Positions 1 to 10,016 of a stretch of 64,000 nucleotides of DNA are shown one piece after another. Each line of letters opens with the position of its first letter. The first letter of the stretch is position 1. Both the position numbers and the translations under genes were made by a program. The DNA lies in contig CAZHIQ010000001.1 of NCBI GenBank assembly GCA_964532595.1, forward strand, positions 248,001-312,000, read 5' to 3'. Source of the DNA: Chryseosolibacter sp964532595 (GTDB lineage Bacteria > Bacteroidota > Bacteroidia > Cytophagales > Cyclobacteriaceae). The notes beneath the pieces are model-generated. The model saw only the letters and a list, made by a program, of their open reading frames with translations, made no database searches and was not told the DNA's origin.

Positions 1-816
1 CGCTTGTCGGCCAAGCCGCGTGATGCCGAACATCCCTATGGCCATGGGAAGATCGAATTCATCTCCGCAGCGGTCGAAGGGGTTTTGATTACGCTCGCCG
101 CCATTTTCATTGGCGTACAAGCCATCCGCCATCTTTTCGATCCACCGCCTCTGGAGCAACTCGACTTAGGGATCGCGCTGATTGCCCTGACGGGGATCGT
201 CAACGGCGTCGTGGGGAGATGGGCACTTCGCACCGGGCTGAAAAACAATTCGGTGGCCCTCCAGGCAAGCGGACAGCATCTGCTTTCTGACACATGGACT
301 ACCGGAGGCATCCTGGCCGGATTGATACTTCTTTATTTGACCGGAATTCAATGGCTTGATAGTTTGCTCGCAATCGGCTTTGCCTGTGTCATCTTTGTGA
401 CCGGTTTTCGCATCGTTCGTCGTTCGATGGCGGGCATTATGGACGAACGCGATCGGGCGCTACTTCAGGAAATGGTCGCTGTGCTTGACCGGCAACGAAG
501 CAAGAACTGGATTGATATTCACAACATCCGGATCATCAAGTATGGCAGCACCCTTCACATCGATTGCCACCTCACCGTGCCGTGGTATCTTAATGTTCAC
601 GAGGCGCATCAGGAAATCGAGAAACTGGCAACCGAAGTGCGAAGTCGATTTGGCCACGCGATTGAGTTGTTCGTTCATTCCGATGGATGTCTCCCTACCT
701 CCTGCCCCATTTGTATCAAAGACGATTGTCCCGTTCGACATCATCCCTTTGAACGGCGCGTACGTTGGACGGTTGAAAACATCGAACAAAACAAAAGACA
801 TCAGGCCGACACCTGA
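1..816 (+). CDS. Cation diffusion facilitator transporter, 5'-truncated by the window edge
   Basis: The frame is open from the first base, so the true start and the first transmembrane helices lie outside. What remains has the HPYGHGK motif of the cation diffusion facilitator family (loop after helix 2), about four further helices with a late-helix histidine/aspartate pair (SGQHLLSDTW) expected to bind metal, and a C-terminal cytoplasmic domain. Family members exchange Zn2+, Fe2+ or similar cations for protons in the inner membrane. The C-terminus holds a cysteine cluster (CLPTSCPICIKDDCPVR), possibly an extra metal site. Substrate cannot be told from this fragment. The gene ends 3 bp before the convergent reductase gene. 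Confidence 0.9.
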   Translation, partial: RLSAKPRDAEHPYGHGKIEFISAAVEGVLITLAAIFIGVQAIRHLFDPPPLEQLDLGIALIALTGIVNGVVGRWALRTGLKNNSVALQASGQHLLSDTWTTGGILAGLILLYLTGIQWLDSLLAIGFACVIFVTGFRIVRRSMAGIMDERDRALLQEMVAVLDRQRSKNWIDIHNIRIIKYGSTLHIDCHLTVPWYLNVHEAHQEIEKLATEVRSRFGHAIELFVHSDGCLPTSCPICIKDDCPVRHHPFERRVRWTVENIEQNKRHQADT

Positions 817-819
817 TTC

Positions 820-1944
820 TCAACCAATCTCAATGACAACATCATCCGTTAGCGGATGTCCCACACATGTGAGCACGTACCCTTCGTCACGCTCCGACTG
901 CGAGAGGCCTTCCTCCTCGTCTAGTTTGACCTTGCCCGACAACGCCTTGCCCCGGCATGCGGTACAAAGGCCGCTCTGACAAGAATAAGGAAGATCGATG
1001 CCCTGATCTAGCGCACTTTCCAGTATCCCTTTATCCGGTGGCACCGTTACCTTGTACTCCTCGCCATCGTACCGGATCGTCACAACGCGTTCCTTCAACT
1101 CTTCTCCTTCGACGACAGTATCCGGTTTCGCCTCCTTGTCGATCGTTCCCTGAACGAAGCTTTCCCGGAAAATCCGGTCGGACGGGATATGTCGCATCGC
1201 GAGCAAAGAGTCGACATTCTTCATCATTCCCTCAGGACCGCACATGAGATAAGTCGTATTCTCAATGCCCCAGTCCGGAATTCGCTCGAAGAGCTTTGTC
1301 AGCATTTCATGATTTAGCAGCCCGGAATATCCCTGCCAATTCATAGGGGCGTTATCAAGAATATGAATGACATGCAAACGTCCTTCGTCCTTCGTTTGCA
1401 TCTCCTCAAGCTGATCATAGAAGATTATGCTATCGACATCGCGGTTGCAGTAAATGAGAGACACGATACTTTCAGGTTCCTGATCCAGCGTACTCTTGAT
1501 GATCGACATCATCGGTGTGATTCCCGAGCCTCCGGCGAACATAACGATGTGTCGCTTTCTGTCCCTGTTGTACTCCGTTGTAAACTGTCCCATGGGCTCC
1601 ATCACCCGAACCGTCGCGCCGCTACGCAAATTATCGGCAAGCCAGTTCGACATCAGGCCATCCTCCACCCGTTTTACCGTAACGGCCAGGTCGGCGTCCA
1701 CAAACGGCGAGGTGCACAGTGAATATGACCGTCGCACTTCCTTCCCATTCACCTCGGCAATCAGGGTCAAAAACTGACCCGCCTTATAGGCAATCGGAGG
1801 GTCAGGCTGGGCAAAGACGATAGAAATCGTGTCGCGGGTTTCCTGAATGACATCCTTTACCGTCAGATCGTAGTACCGGGGGCCGCTACGCTGCGTTTCC
1901 TCCGGGGAGGACTTCTTTGACCGCTTGAAAAAACTAAAAGCCAT
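820..1944 (-). CDS. PaaE-like flavodoxin/ferredoxin reductase with C-terminal 2Fe-2S domain
   Basis: This 374-residue soluble electron-transfer protein has an FAD-binding motif (RRSYSLCTSP, residues 71-80), an NAD(P)-binding GGSGITP motif (138-144), and a plant-type ferredoxin domain with Cys322, Cys327, Cys330 and Cys360. That order is the one seen in PaaE, the reductase of phenylacetyl-CoA epoxidase, and in related oxygenase reductases. It would pass electrons from NAD(P)H through FAD to the iron-sulfur cluster and on to an oxygenase or desaturase. No paaABCD genes are nearby, so the partner is unknown and the paaE name is not assigned. The N-terminus is basic with no signal peptide. Confidence 0.88.
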   Translation of the reverse strand: MAFSFFKRSKKSSPEETQRSGPRYYDLTVKDVIQETRDTISIVFAQPDPPIAYKAGQFLTLIAEVNGKEVRRSYSLCTSPFVDADLAVTVKRVEDGLMSNWLADNLRSGATVRVMEPMGQFTTEYNRDRKRHIVMFAGGSGITPMMSIIKSTLDQEPESIVSLIYCNRDVDSIIFYDQLEEMQTKDEGRLHVIHILDNAPMNWQGYSGLLNHEMLTKLFERIPDWGIENTTYLMCGPEGMMKNVDSLLAMRHIPSDRIFRESFVQGTIDKEAKPDTVVEGEELKERVVTIRYDGEEYKVTVPPDKGILESALDQGIDLPYSCQSGLCTACRGKALSGKVKLDEEEGLSQSERDEGYVLTCVGHPLTDDVVIEIG

Positions 1945-2154
1945 AATGAAACAAGAAATTACCGGAGTTGGCCGTAAAAATTGGCCTTTTTACCATCCGA
2001 AAAGCTCCCGGATGTCTGGTTAACAAAAAACAGTGCTATTTCCTTCCAGAAAAACCTGGAATCTGACAGCGCCACAAAAATAACCGCTGCCAGCGATGTA
2101 AAAAGGACTTTCACCGTTTAAGCGCTATTTATCCCACCGATCGACCGGCGGAAT

Positions 2155-2185
2155 TTTGGGTAATCCACCCTCCGGGTTAATTTTG
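2155..2185 (+). promoter_or_regulatory. Bacteroidota-type promoter of purB
   Basis: TTTG at 2155-2158 and TAATTTTG at 2178-2185 are separated by 19 bp, matching the -33 TTTG / -7 TAnnTTTG consensus of the Bacteroidota primary sigma factor. Transcription would begin about 2192, giving a leader of roughly 14 nt before the GTG start of purB. Confidence 0.65.
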
Positions 2186-2205
2186 CGCCTTAACCGCTTA
2201 AGGTC

Positions 2206-3543
2206 GTGTCACTAAATCCATTGAATGCCATCTCGCCCATCGACGGGCGGTACCGCGAAACGGTCAAGCCTCTTTCGCCTTACTTTTCAGAATTCGGACT
2301 GATACGCTATCGTGTCCGGATTGAAATTCAATACCTTCTTGCGCTGACCGACCTCATCCCGGCTTTGGGCTCTTTTTCGGATGCAGACCGCCGCCGTCTC
2401 GAAGATATCTTCAAAAATTTCAGCGAAGACGACGCAAAGCGCATTAAAGAAATTGAGAAAACGACAAACCACGACGTAAAGGCCGTCGAGTACTTTGTAA
2501 AGGAGAAGCTTGATCAACTGGAACTTTCAGCGGTCAGGGAGTACGTCCACTTCGGCCTCACTTCCCAGGACATCAACAATACAGCTATTCCGCTGTCGCT
2601 AAAGGAGTTTATGGAGGAGGAGTTTTTCCCTGTGCTCGACAACGTAGTAGCAACCCTGGATGGTTTTGCCCATCAATGGCGCGACATCCCGATGCTCGCC
2701 CGCACACACGGTCAGCCCGCCTCTCCAACCCGACTCGGTAAGGAAATCGAAGTGTTCAACGCGCGGATTCGGAGCCAATTGACCCTGCTGAAGGCTGTTC
2801 CCTATGCCGCGAAGTTCGGCGGAGCTACCGGCAACATGAATGCCCACTACATAGCTTATCCCGATATCGACTGGCATACGTTCAGTGAAAAATTCTGCCA
2901 AAGCCTTGGCCTTAGCCGAAGTTTTCCGACTACGCAGATCGAACACTACGATCATCTGGCGGCGATGTTTGACGGGCTGCGCCGAATCAATACAATTCTC
3001 ATCGACTTCAGTCGGGATGTATGGCAATACATTTCGATGGAATACTTCAAACAGAAAATTCGCGAGGGAGAAGTCGGATCATCGGCGATGCCCCATAAAG
3101 TAAACCCCATTGATTTCGAGAACGCTGAAGGCAATTTTGGCATTGCGAACGCCCTGTTCGAGCACTTGTCGTCAAAGCTTCCCATTTCCCGACTGCAGCG
3201 CGATCTCACTGACTCGACGGTCCTGAGAAACATAGGTGTACCGTTGGCTCACACGTATCTTGGCTTTCGGTCGTTGCTGAAGGGATGTGGAAAAATAGAA
3301 CTCAACCGTCCGGCGATCGATGCCGATCTCGAGAATAACTGGGCTGTTGTTGCTGAAGCTATACAGACCATTCTTCGCGCCGAGGGGTATCCCAATCCCT
3401 ACGAGGCGCTAAAGGCTCTGACACGGAAAAATGAGAAAGTGACGAAAGATACCATTGCAGCCTTCATCAACGACCTGGACGTCAATGATGGCATTAAAGA
3501 ACGACTCCGCAAGATTTCGCCCGCTACGTACACGGGAAAATAG
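2206..3543 (+). CDS. purB: Adenylosuccinate lyase
   Basis: Purine biosynthesis enzyme that cleaves SAICAR to AICAR and adenylosuccinate to AMP, releasing fumarate each time. The 445-residue protein begins LNAISPIDGRYR, typical of bacterial PurB, and carries the fumarase/aspartase superfamily signature GSSAMPHKVNP with the catalytic serine loop. The catalytic histidine is probably in TSQDINNTA/ARTHGQPASP. The start is GTG; it agrees with the family N-terminus and with the promoter just upstream. It appears monocistronic, followed by the convergent TolC gene 20 bp away. Confidence 0.97.
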   Translation: MSLNPLNAISPIDGRYRETVKPLSPYFSEFGLIRYRVRIEIQYLLALTDLIPALGSFSDADRRRLEDIFKNFSEDDAKRIKEIEKTTNHDVKAVEYFVKEKLDQLELSAVREYVHFGLTSQDINNTAIPLSLKEFMEEEFFPVLDNVVATLDGFAHQWRDIPMLARTHGQPASPTRLGKEIEVFNARIRSQLTLLKAVPYAAKFGGATGNMNAHYIAYPDIDWHTFSEKFCQSLGLSRSFPTTQIEHYDHLAAMFDGLRRINTILIDFSRDVWQYISMEYFKQKIREGEVGSSAMPHKVNPIDFENAEGNFGIANALFEHLSSKLPISRLQRDLTDSTVLRNIGVPLAHTYLGFRSLLKGCGKIELNRPAIDADLENNWAVVAEAIQTILRAEGYPNPYEALKALTRKNEKVTKDTIAAFINDLDVNDGIKERLRKISPATYTGK

Positions 3544-3563
3544 CCGTCGCGGCGAACAGGGAG

Positions 3564-5039
3564 TTATTCCAACTCCGGATTGTAGAGCAGGCGTTGATTG
3601 CGGAAATCGTAGAGAGTCAGGCGACGCAGATTGTAATATGCCGTCCAGAAACTTCTAAGAGCCTGGATGTACTTTCTCTTTGCATCATCCTTCTCGTTCA
3701 GAGCAATATTAAGATTAGTAATATCGATTTTGCCGATCAGATAACGGTTCTGGGATACATTATAGCGTTCGGCCGCGACTTCGTCCGATTTTCGGGTGAT
3801 CTCGAGTTGTAAGCGGAGCAGTTCGAATTGGCGAACCTGTGTCATGACCTCCTGCTGAAAGTCGATCTCATCCTGAGCAATCTGATAGTCGATCAACTGC
3901 TTGTTCGCCATCGCCGTGCGCATCCGGGCCTTATTTCGTCCCCAGTCCACCACCGGAATACTTAGCCCCAGACTAAACCGTTGTTGCTCCGTTGGGTCTC
4001 TGTACACGTCGCCAAATGCCAGCCCGTTATTATTCAACCCGTACGCAGCCTGGGCTGAGACCTCAAACCGACTACCTCTTGCGCGGGCGACGGACTCTTC
4101 GCCCTCCAACCGACGCCGCGAAAAACCGATATACGCCGCGCGGTTCTGCTGTGCAAGTTCCAATGCTTTGTCTACGGAAACATGAAACTCGGGGATTGCC
4201 TCGGGAAGGACGAGTTCAAACTCCTCATTATCATTTAACCCGATATAGGATCGAAGCTGAAGCTTTGCTGTCTCCAAATCAAGTTTCGCCTGCGCCACTT
4301 GCTGGCGCGAAGTCAATAACTGTAGCTCTACCTGAAGAAGTTTATCGAGCGAGGTTGTTCCGATATTGTATCGCCCTTGTTCGATTTTGTAGATCGTATC
4401 GTTGTTCGCCAGGTTAAACGTCGCGATCTGGTGATTGATCTGTTGCTCAAGTACATTGAAATACCGGGTAACCGCTGTTGCCGATATCTGTTCCAACTCC
4501 TCCACAAACTCGCGTTTTGATTCTTCATACACAAGCGGTTGAACCATACGATTCCAGCGATGCTGGTTGAAAGAGAAAAGGGGTTGATTCAACTGTACGT
4601 AAAATACACTTCCAGTCCACTGCTCGCCCTGAAGGGTCGGATCAGTATAATCTTTGAAGAAGCCCAATCCGGAGTTGGCTGATATCGTCCCGCCGGTAAA
4701 CCACAATGGCTGTTCGAGCGCCATCGTAAGGTTGTTGTTTGTTTGCTCCACCGGAATATAACGATAGGATCCATCACCCTGAATCACCTGATTCACACTC
4801 TTGTCATATACGGGGAGTCGACCCTGTAGCCGGAGTTGCGGGTTAAAGCTCGTCCTGAAAGTCCGGTATGTCCAATAGCGGGTTTCCTTGCGGGTCTCCG
4901 CCCACCGCGCGGAAGTAGACTGGTTACGCGCTCGCTGAATAATATCTTCAAGGGAAAACGTCTGCTGTGCCCAGCCCGTCGTGATGTGGAAACAAAAGAG
5001 AATAACAAAGAACGAAAACGCTCTCAAAAAACTATTCAT
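3564..5039 (-). CDS. TolC-family outer-membrane efflux channel
   Basis: A 491-residue outer-membrane factor. The chosen start gives a signal peptide (MNSFLRAFSFFVILFCF, cleavage near GWAQ) and overlaps the end of the upstream permease gene by 8 bp, which suggests translational coupling; a longer reading would add 19 residues that do not resemble a signal. The body shows the two internally repeated alpha-helical coiled regions of TolC/OEP proteins, rich in Gln, Arg and Leu, and ends without extra domains. As last gene of the adaptor-permease-TolC set it should form the outer-membrane exit duct of the tripartite exporter. Confidence 0.92.
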   Translation of the reverse strand: MNSFLRAFSFFVILFCFHITTGWAQQTFSLEDIIQRARNQSTSARWAETRKETRYWTYRTFRTSFNPQLRLQGRLPVYDKSVNQVIQGDGSYRYIPVEQTNNNLTMALEQPLWFTGGTISANSGLGFFKDYTDPTLQGEQWTGSVFYVQLNQPLFSFNQHRWNRMVQPLVYEESKREFVEELEQISATAVTRYFNVLEQQINHQIATFNLANNDTIYKIEQGRYNIGTTSLDKLLQVELQLLTSRQQVAQAKLDLETAKLQLRSYIGLNDNEEFELVLPEAIPEFHVSVDKALELAQQNRAAYIGFSRRRLEGEESVARARGSRFEVSAQAAYGLNNNGLAFGDVYRDPTEQQRFSLGLSIPVVDWGRNKARMRTAMANKQLIDYQIAQDEIDFQQEVMTQVRQFELLRLQLEITRKSDEVAAERYNVSQNRYLIGKIDITNLNIALNEKDDAKRKYIQALRSFWTAYYNLRRLTLYDFRNQRLLYNPELE

Positions 5040-6387
5040 ATCGCAGAGAAGTAATAGGATCCTGACTGGCAGCCTTGCGCGCCGGCGCGATTCCAAAAAT
5101 GAGTCCTACCGTTGCCGCTACGCCGAACGATAACAATATAGACGAAAAACTGATTAGTGTCGGAATTTTTGCAAACTCTGAAACAATATAAGCCATGGTG
5201 ACCCCAAGCACCACACCGATCAATCCGCCCGAAACACTGATCATCATCGCTTCAAACAGAAACTGTTGCGTGACATCACTTTTCTTCGCGCCAATGGAGA
5301 GCCGCAAACCGATCTCTTTGATACGCTCAAGTACAGAAGCCAGCATGATGTTCATGATACCTATACCTCCTACCAGGAGAGAGATACCGGCAATCGCGCC
5401 AAGAACATAATTGAAAATATCATTGGTCCGCTGCTGCTGTTTAAGCAAGAGCTCGGGTATTTCTATTTCGAAGTCAACGATATCATAGTGTCTGCGCTTC
5501 AACATCCGCGACAACACCTCGGCGGTGGGTTGCAGAAGCTGAGTTTCGTCGACCTGGATCACCAGACGATCCAACTGATGGTAATTTTTCATTTCTCGCT
5601 GAGCCTCCGACGACACCGCGCCTACGTTGCCACTGCTTCGATTCTGTGCGGCGGCGAGACGCAATTCAGTAGCAGTAATCTTGTCGCGATCGCGATAACG
5701 AATTAACATGGTCTGCAACGGTACGTACACATCCATGTTGAAGTCACGGATCCCCAGTTTGCTGATGCTGTTATCCGAAACATATCGTTCCTCCAAAACA
5801 CCGACAATGGTAAGCCAATGAGGTCCCACCTTGATATTCTTCCCGATGGGATTCTCGGTGGGAAAGAAGCGCGATTTGATTGACTGGCCTATGATACACA
5901 CCGGTGCACCCGTCTTCCGCTGAGGATCGGTAAACATCGCCCCTTCCTCAAGAACAAAGTTATAAATATCGAAATAGGAAGGCTCGACTCCCACCAGCTT
6001 GGCAGAGCGACGAAAACCCTGACGGACGACGTTAGTTTCCAGAATGATCTCCGGACTCACATGAGTTAAACCCGACAGCGTATTGGTAATGCCTTCAACG
6101 TCGCGAAGGGTAAGGCCAGGGGAAAACTTCTTCTTCTCGTTCTGACCAACCGTCTCTTCAATTTTCTGTTCCTCTTGCTCTACTACAGGTTTGATAACGA
6201 TGTTATTGACCCCGACAAGTTTGATCTGTTCAAGAATCTCCTGTTGAGCCCCGTTGCCGATGGCAAGCATTGCAATAACAGCCGCCACGCCGAAGATGAT
6301 ACCCAACGCGGTGAGCAAAGATCTCACCTTATTGGAGACAACAGCATCGACTGCGATGTACAAATTTGCGAGTATCCTTTCAATCAT
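5032..6387 (-). CDS. MacB-like ABC exporter permease (no ATPase domain)
   Basis: The 451-residue protein has an N-terminal membrane helix (about 20-45, SLLTALGIIFGVAAVIAML), a large periplasmic MacB-type domain to about residue 320, and three C-terminal helices forming the FtsX domain (KEIGLRLSIGAKKSDV is the typical coupling segment). It resembles the membrane half of MacB, which drives substrate export through a periplasmic adaptor and TolC by a mechanotransmission cycle. Unlike Escherichia coli MacB it has no fused nucleotide-binding domain, and no separate ATPase gene is adjacent. It lies 3 bp downstream of the adaptor gene and overlaps the TolC gene. Confidence 0.9.
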   Translation of the reverse strand: MIERILANLYIAVDAVVSNKVRSLLTALGIIFGVAAVIAMLAIGNGAQQEILEQIKLVGVNNIVIKPVVEQEEQKIEETVGQNEKKKFSPGLTLRDVEGITNTLSGLTHVSPEIILETNVVRQGFRRSAKLVGVEPSYFDIYNFVLEEGAMFTDPQRKTGAPVCIIGQSIKSRFFPTENPIGKNIKVGPHWLTIVGVLEERYVSDNSISKLGIRDFNMDVYVPLQTMLIRYRDRDKITATELRLAAAQNRSSGNVGAVSSEAQREMKNYHQLDRLVIQVDETQLLQPTAEVLSRMLKRRHYDIVDFEIEIPELLLKQQQRTNDIFNYVLGAIAGISLLVGGIGIMNIMLASVLERIKEIGLRLSIGAKKSDVTQQFLFEAMMISVSGGLIGVVLGVTMAYIVSEFAKIPTLISFSSILLSFGVAATVGLIFGIAPARKAASQDPITSLRYE

Positions 6388-6390
6388 GAA

Positions 6391-7770
6391 TTACCTGGTT
6401 GAACGCTCCCGTCTGCCTTCTCCCCTGCCCGCTCTGTTTGTGACCGGACGGATTACCTGATCTTCAGATTGATTTGGCCCCACCTCCGGATTGTCCGGGC
6501 GTTTGCGTTTGCCATCCATTTCCGGAAGAAGCTCGATGGCCTTGCCTTCATATCCACCCGGAACGGAGAGAAAGACGCGATCGCCTTCTTCCAGTCCGCC
6601 GAGAATCACCACATCGTTGGCATTGGTCGCACCGGGAATTACTTCCTGCTTCACGACGTTAAGGCCTTCACGCTTGTACACGTAGGTAACGGTATCGAAG
6701 TGACTATGCAGACATTCAAGCGGTATAAACAGCGCGCTGTCAATTAAGCTTGTGATTATCTTGTTACTCGTGGTCATAGACGGACGTAATGTAGGATCCG
6801 TTCCGTCGATCTCTACATTTACCTCGAATACTTTGGCGTCCGAGTTGGGACGCTCCTCTCCAACGTTGGCGACTCTGACCACACGACCAACAAGTCTCTT
6901 ATCAGGATAAGCATCAAGGCCGACCTCAACGCGCTGACCCGATTTCACTTTCCTTACATCGACCTCGTTAACATAAGTTTTCGACATCATTACCGTCATA
7001 TCGGGCAACGTTGCCACCGTTGGATCCCACATATTGATCTGTGATCCGGCTTTAATCGGTCTTCCGTCATGACGGCTCTTTTCGTAGATCACCATGCCGT
7101 CGTCCGGAGCGACAATACGAAAGCCATTGATGGCTCTCTCCATCGCGTCATGGTCGTTTTGTACCTTACGAAGTTCGGCGGCCTGCTCCCGCATCTTTGC
7201 CGCGTTCTTTTGCTGTTTGATTTTATAGTTTTCGAGCGCCTGCTGATACTCGCGCTTTGCGCGCTCGACGTTGATCTCGGCTTGCTTTATCGTAGCCGGA
7301 GGTTCAAACTGAGATTGCTCGAGAATGATCTCTTTCTCTTCAACGGCGTAGCGCAAATTGATTAACTGATCGCGAGCGGCCCGCAACTCAAGAGCCGTAT
7401 CCAATTGCGTCTGGGTAAACTCTGCCAGCTCACGATCCAACTCGATCTTCTTATCATTGAAGCGTGTTTCAAATTCCGAACGATCCAAAGTAGCCACCCA
7501 GTCACCCTTCTTGACAACAGTCCCTTCGTCAACTATATCCTGAATCACCACTTGCCAGATGCGGAAGTCGCGCAGATTCCCGGGGGCCTGAATCTTCACG
7601 GAGTTCTTCGCCTCCAGTTCTCCTGTGGTTTCAATTTCAACTTTGAAAGGACCAAGCTTTACCTCTGTAAGGAGATCAGCTGTGTCGGTCGTCTTGCTGC
7701 CATTGAAGAAAAAAAATGCAACTAACGACAAGACAATAATTCCCCCACCAATCAGCAGGTTTCTTTTCAT
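6391..7770 (-). CDS. HlyD/MacA-family periplasmic adaptor of the tripartite exporter
   Basis: A 459-residue membrane-fusion protein. It starts with one membrane anchor (LLIGGGIIVLSLVAFFFF), followed by a lipoyl-like barrel half, a long helical hairpin rich in Glu, Gln and Lys (about residues 115-220), the second barrel half with VAPDDGMVIYE, and beta-barrel and membrane-proximal domains. The last 45 residues are a basic, disordered tail. Adaptors of this family link an inner-membrane ABC or RND pump to a TolC duct. The tight spacing to the MacB-like permease and TolC genes makes it the adaptor of that exporter. Confidence 0.92.
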   Translation of the reverse strand: MKRNLLIGGGIIVLSLVAFFFFNGSKTTDTADLLTEVKLGPFKVEIETTGELEAKNSVKIQAPGNLRDFRIWQVVIQDIVDEGTVVKKGDWVATLDRSEFETRFNDKKIELDRELAEFTQTQLDTALELRAARDQLINLRYAVEEKEIILEQSQFEPPATIKQAEINVERAKREYQQALENYKIKQQKNAAKMREQAAELRKVQNDHDAMERAINGFRIVAPDDGMVIYEKSRHDGRPIKAGSQINMWDPTVATLPDMTVMMSKTYVNEVDVRKVKSGQRVEVGLDAYPDKRLVGRVVRVANVGEERPNSDAKVFEVNVEIDGTDPTLRPSMTTSNKIITSLIDSALFIPLECLHSHFDTVTYVYKREGLNVVKQEVIPGATNANDVVILGGLEEGDRVFLSVPGGYEGKAIELLPEMDGKRKRPDNPEVGPNQSEDQVIRPVTNRAGRGEGRRERSTR

Positions 7771-7950
7771 AAGGCGTATTTAAAAAGGTTGTTCGGAATC
7801 TTACCGGGGATTTGCACCGGTGGCGACAAAATACGGGAAACCAATTCGCAGATGAAAACCACCTACATAATTGGTTACCCAACGGTGTAACAAAAAATGC
7901 TGACACTCAGGTTCAAACCCGAGGCCAGCATTTCGTTACATATCCATTAC

Positions 7951-9114
7951 CTATTGCGAGATACCTTTCTTAAGTAAAAAAAGGGAGAGCGCCTTTTCGC
8001 GATCGATCTTTCCAGTCCCATAGTCTTTCAAAACCTTTCCCTTGAGCGACAACTCGAGCGTCGAGGGTATTTCACAACCTTTACAGCGCGTTAATTGGAT
8101 ATTGACGATGAGACTCTCATCGTCGCTCAGGCTTTTGATGGTTCGTCCGTATTCAAGAATATGCTCTTTGATCTGTTGTTCAAATCGGGGATACAACTCC
8201 GCGACGCGTTGATCGCGTTCTTGCTGGGTTAGATTTTCAAGTTTAAGAGTAGGCATATAGTAGCGGTCCTTTCCCCGTTCCACACTGCTCACAACACGCA
8301 TGTAGTAAACGGCGCCGAAGTCTTTCAGTCGGTCATAGTACACATTCCCATCCACGAAGTAGGTATCGGAAAGATCGGACCGGTAAAGACGACCGAAGAT
8401 ACTCGACAACATTTCAAGATCGGGCTCCGTCTTATCAACGGTTTCGGCATTGACGATCTCAAGCCGCTTCATCGCCTGATCCCGGCCCAGCTTACCTCCT
8501 CTTACCGCTATCACATCACTAAAGTTTGCTTCAACGGAGATATGTCTGCGTTTTCCTCCGGGGTAAAAAAAGCGCTGGGAACCATCGCGGTTGGTTACAC
8601 GTATGCGATCGGTTGGACGCAACTGACTGAGAATATCTCCGTAATCAAGAATAAAGGTTTTTGCCGCGCGAACAAGGCCATCGTAGTATGCGGTCATGAC
8701 GCTATCATCCGCATCGTCGGTCTCCTCATCGTCCGGAGCAGGAGGAGCCGGAGGGGCTGCAAATGTGTCATCGGGCTCACCTCCATTTCTCCTGAAGGTG
8801 TAATAATTTCCTGCCCGTTCTACCGCGACCGCCGCGCGCCGCAGGGCGCGCTCAGTTGTATGGAGCACGAGGGGAACGGTGTGATCGCCCGGAAGGCTGA
8901 ACGTAACACCATAGCCCTGTTGATAGTTGCCCCTCACAGCGAAGCCAAAGAACTGCCCATCCTGACCAAGTTCATGTTTGACAAGGGTAGTGAGAACATT
9001 CTCGGCAACCCGTAGGTCGCGTTGCATTCGCTCGTCGTCGATCGTTTGTGCGTAGGCTGACAGACTGAACAATGCCAGCAGCACACCAGGTGTGATTTTC
9101 AAAATTGATTTCAT
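7951..9114 (-). CDS. Secreted protein of unknown function
   Basis: I do not recognise the family. The 387-residue product has a clear signal peptide (cleavage near AYAQ) and no other membrane segment. A proline- and aspartate-rich linker around residues 118-138 separates a small N-terminal domain from a larger C-terminal one. The C-terminal part contains a CKGC pair and ends with a charged tail. It is 38 bp downstream of the anti-sigma gene on the same strand, so it is probably an output or accessory protein of that sigma/anti-sigma pair. A 180-bp gap separates it from the adaptor gene, so cotranscription with the exporter is possible but not shown. Confidence 0.7.
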   Translation of the reverse strand: MKSILKITPGVLLALFSLSAYAQTIDDERMQRDLRVAENVLTTLVKHELGQDGQFFGFAVRGNYQQGYGVTFSLPGDHTVPLVLHTTERALRRAAVAVERAGNYYTFRRNGGEPDDTFAAPPAPPAPDDEETDDADDSVMTAYYDGLVRAAKTFILDYGDILSQLRPTDRIRVTNRDGSQRFFYPGGKRRHISVEANFSDVIAVRGGKLGRDQAMKRLEIVNAETVDKTEPDLEMLSSIFGRLYRSDLSDTYFVDGNVYYDRLKDFGAVYYMRVVSSVERGKDRYYMPTLKLENLTQQERDQRVAELYPRFEQQIKEHILEYGRTIKSLSDDESLIVNIQLTRCKGCEIPSTLELSLKGKVLKDYGTGKIDREKALSLFLLKKGISQ

Positions 9115-9152
9115 AGGTTTTCGAATGAGTCCTTCAGATGTTTTTATTCTTA

Positions 9153-10016
9153 TTAGTTTCTTCGCTCTTCGCTAACGGGAGCTCCAACCGTCGTGATGAT
9201 ACTAGCAAGAATCTGTTCAGTTTCCTGCCTGAGCACCACGTTGTGTTCTTCCAGGTTCTTCATGCGCAATTGCATCACCGCGAGATCATTGTTCCTCTGT
9301 TGCTGCAAATACTTGGCAAAATCAACCAGAAGGTTTTCCAGGTACTGTTTCTGTTCTGCTGAACTTAGCGCGAAGTATTCCTGCATTTGATCGCGGTTTT
9401 GTTCGCGCATAGTAGCGGCGAATCGGGAAATTTCGTCCTGTGAGGCGGTCGACGCCTGGCGGACAAAGCTCTCTAGTCGCGCCGCATTTGCATTGAGGTT
9501 CTTCCGTATTGACTCCTCGAGGCTAGCCTGCGTTTCTCTCAGGCTTGCCTCTACCCGTTCGTTGTTCTGATGCACCGAAGCGTCGATCATTCGCTGGACA
9601 TCGGATGCGGTCAATACAGGAACTGGTTCGGTAGTTTTTGTCGGGACGGGCTGCTCACCGAAGCTAAGGGTCACGGCATTTTCAGCAAAAACCACTTGCA
9701 TATTGGCAAGACGACCGACAAGAATAACAACCACGATAGATGCCGCAATCGACGCGACAAGACGCACTCCGGGAGAACTAAGCAGCTGCAACACCCGTTG
9801 CCTGGGAGAATCGCTGGCAGGTGCAAATATTGGCGGAGGTATCACCTCGTGATCTTCCAGCGAAGCCATCAAGCCGCGGAGGCGCTGCAGTCGTGCGAGC
9901 TCCTGCTGTGCCTCCGGACTTCGACTCAGGTAATCATCAAACCGTTGCTTCTCCTGCTCGTCAAGCTCGCCATACAGGTAAGCCATCCAATCCTTTTCGT
10001 CTGGTTCAAAGTTCAT
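9153..10016 (-). CDS. Membrane-bound anti-sigma factor-like protein
   Basis: The 287-residue product starts MNFEPDEKDWMAYLYGELDE, a pattern common at the sigma-binding end of Bacteroidota anti-sigma proteins. One membrane helix follows at about 84-103, then a long, presumably periplasmic region rich in Gln, Glu and Arg predicted to be coiled coil. No zinc-binding HxxxCxxC motif is visible. The start was chosen at the ATG at 10016 because it overlaps the sigma gene end by 11 bp, a coupled arrangement; a longer reading adds 12 basic residues. It likely holds the adjacent ECF sigma factor inactive. What signal releases it cannot be told. Confidence 0.72.
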   Translation of the reverse strand: MNFEPDEKDWMAYLYGELDEQEKQRFDDYLSRSPEAQQELARLQRLRGLMASLEDHEVIPPPIFAPASDSPRQRVLQLLSSPGVRLVASIAASIVVVILVGRLANMQVVFAENAVTLSFGEQPVPTKTTEPVPVLTASDVQRMIDASVHQNNERVEASLRETQASLEESIRKNLNANAARLESFVRQASTASQDEISRFAATMREQNRDQMQEYFALSSAEQKQYLENLLVDFAKYLQQQRNNDLAVMQLRMKNLEEHNVVLRQETEQILASIITTVGAPVSEERRN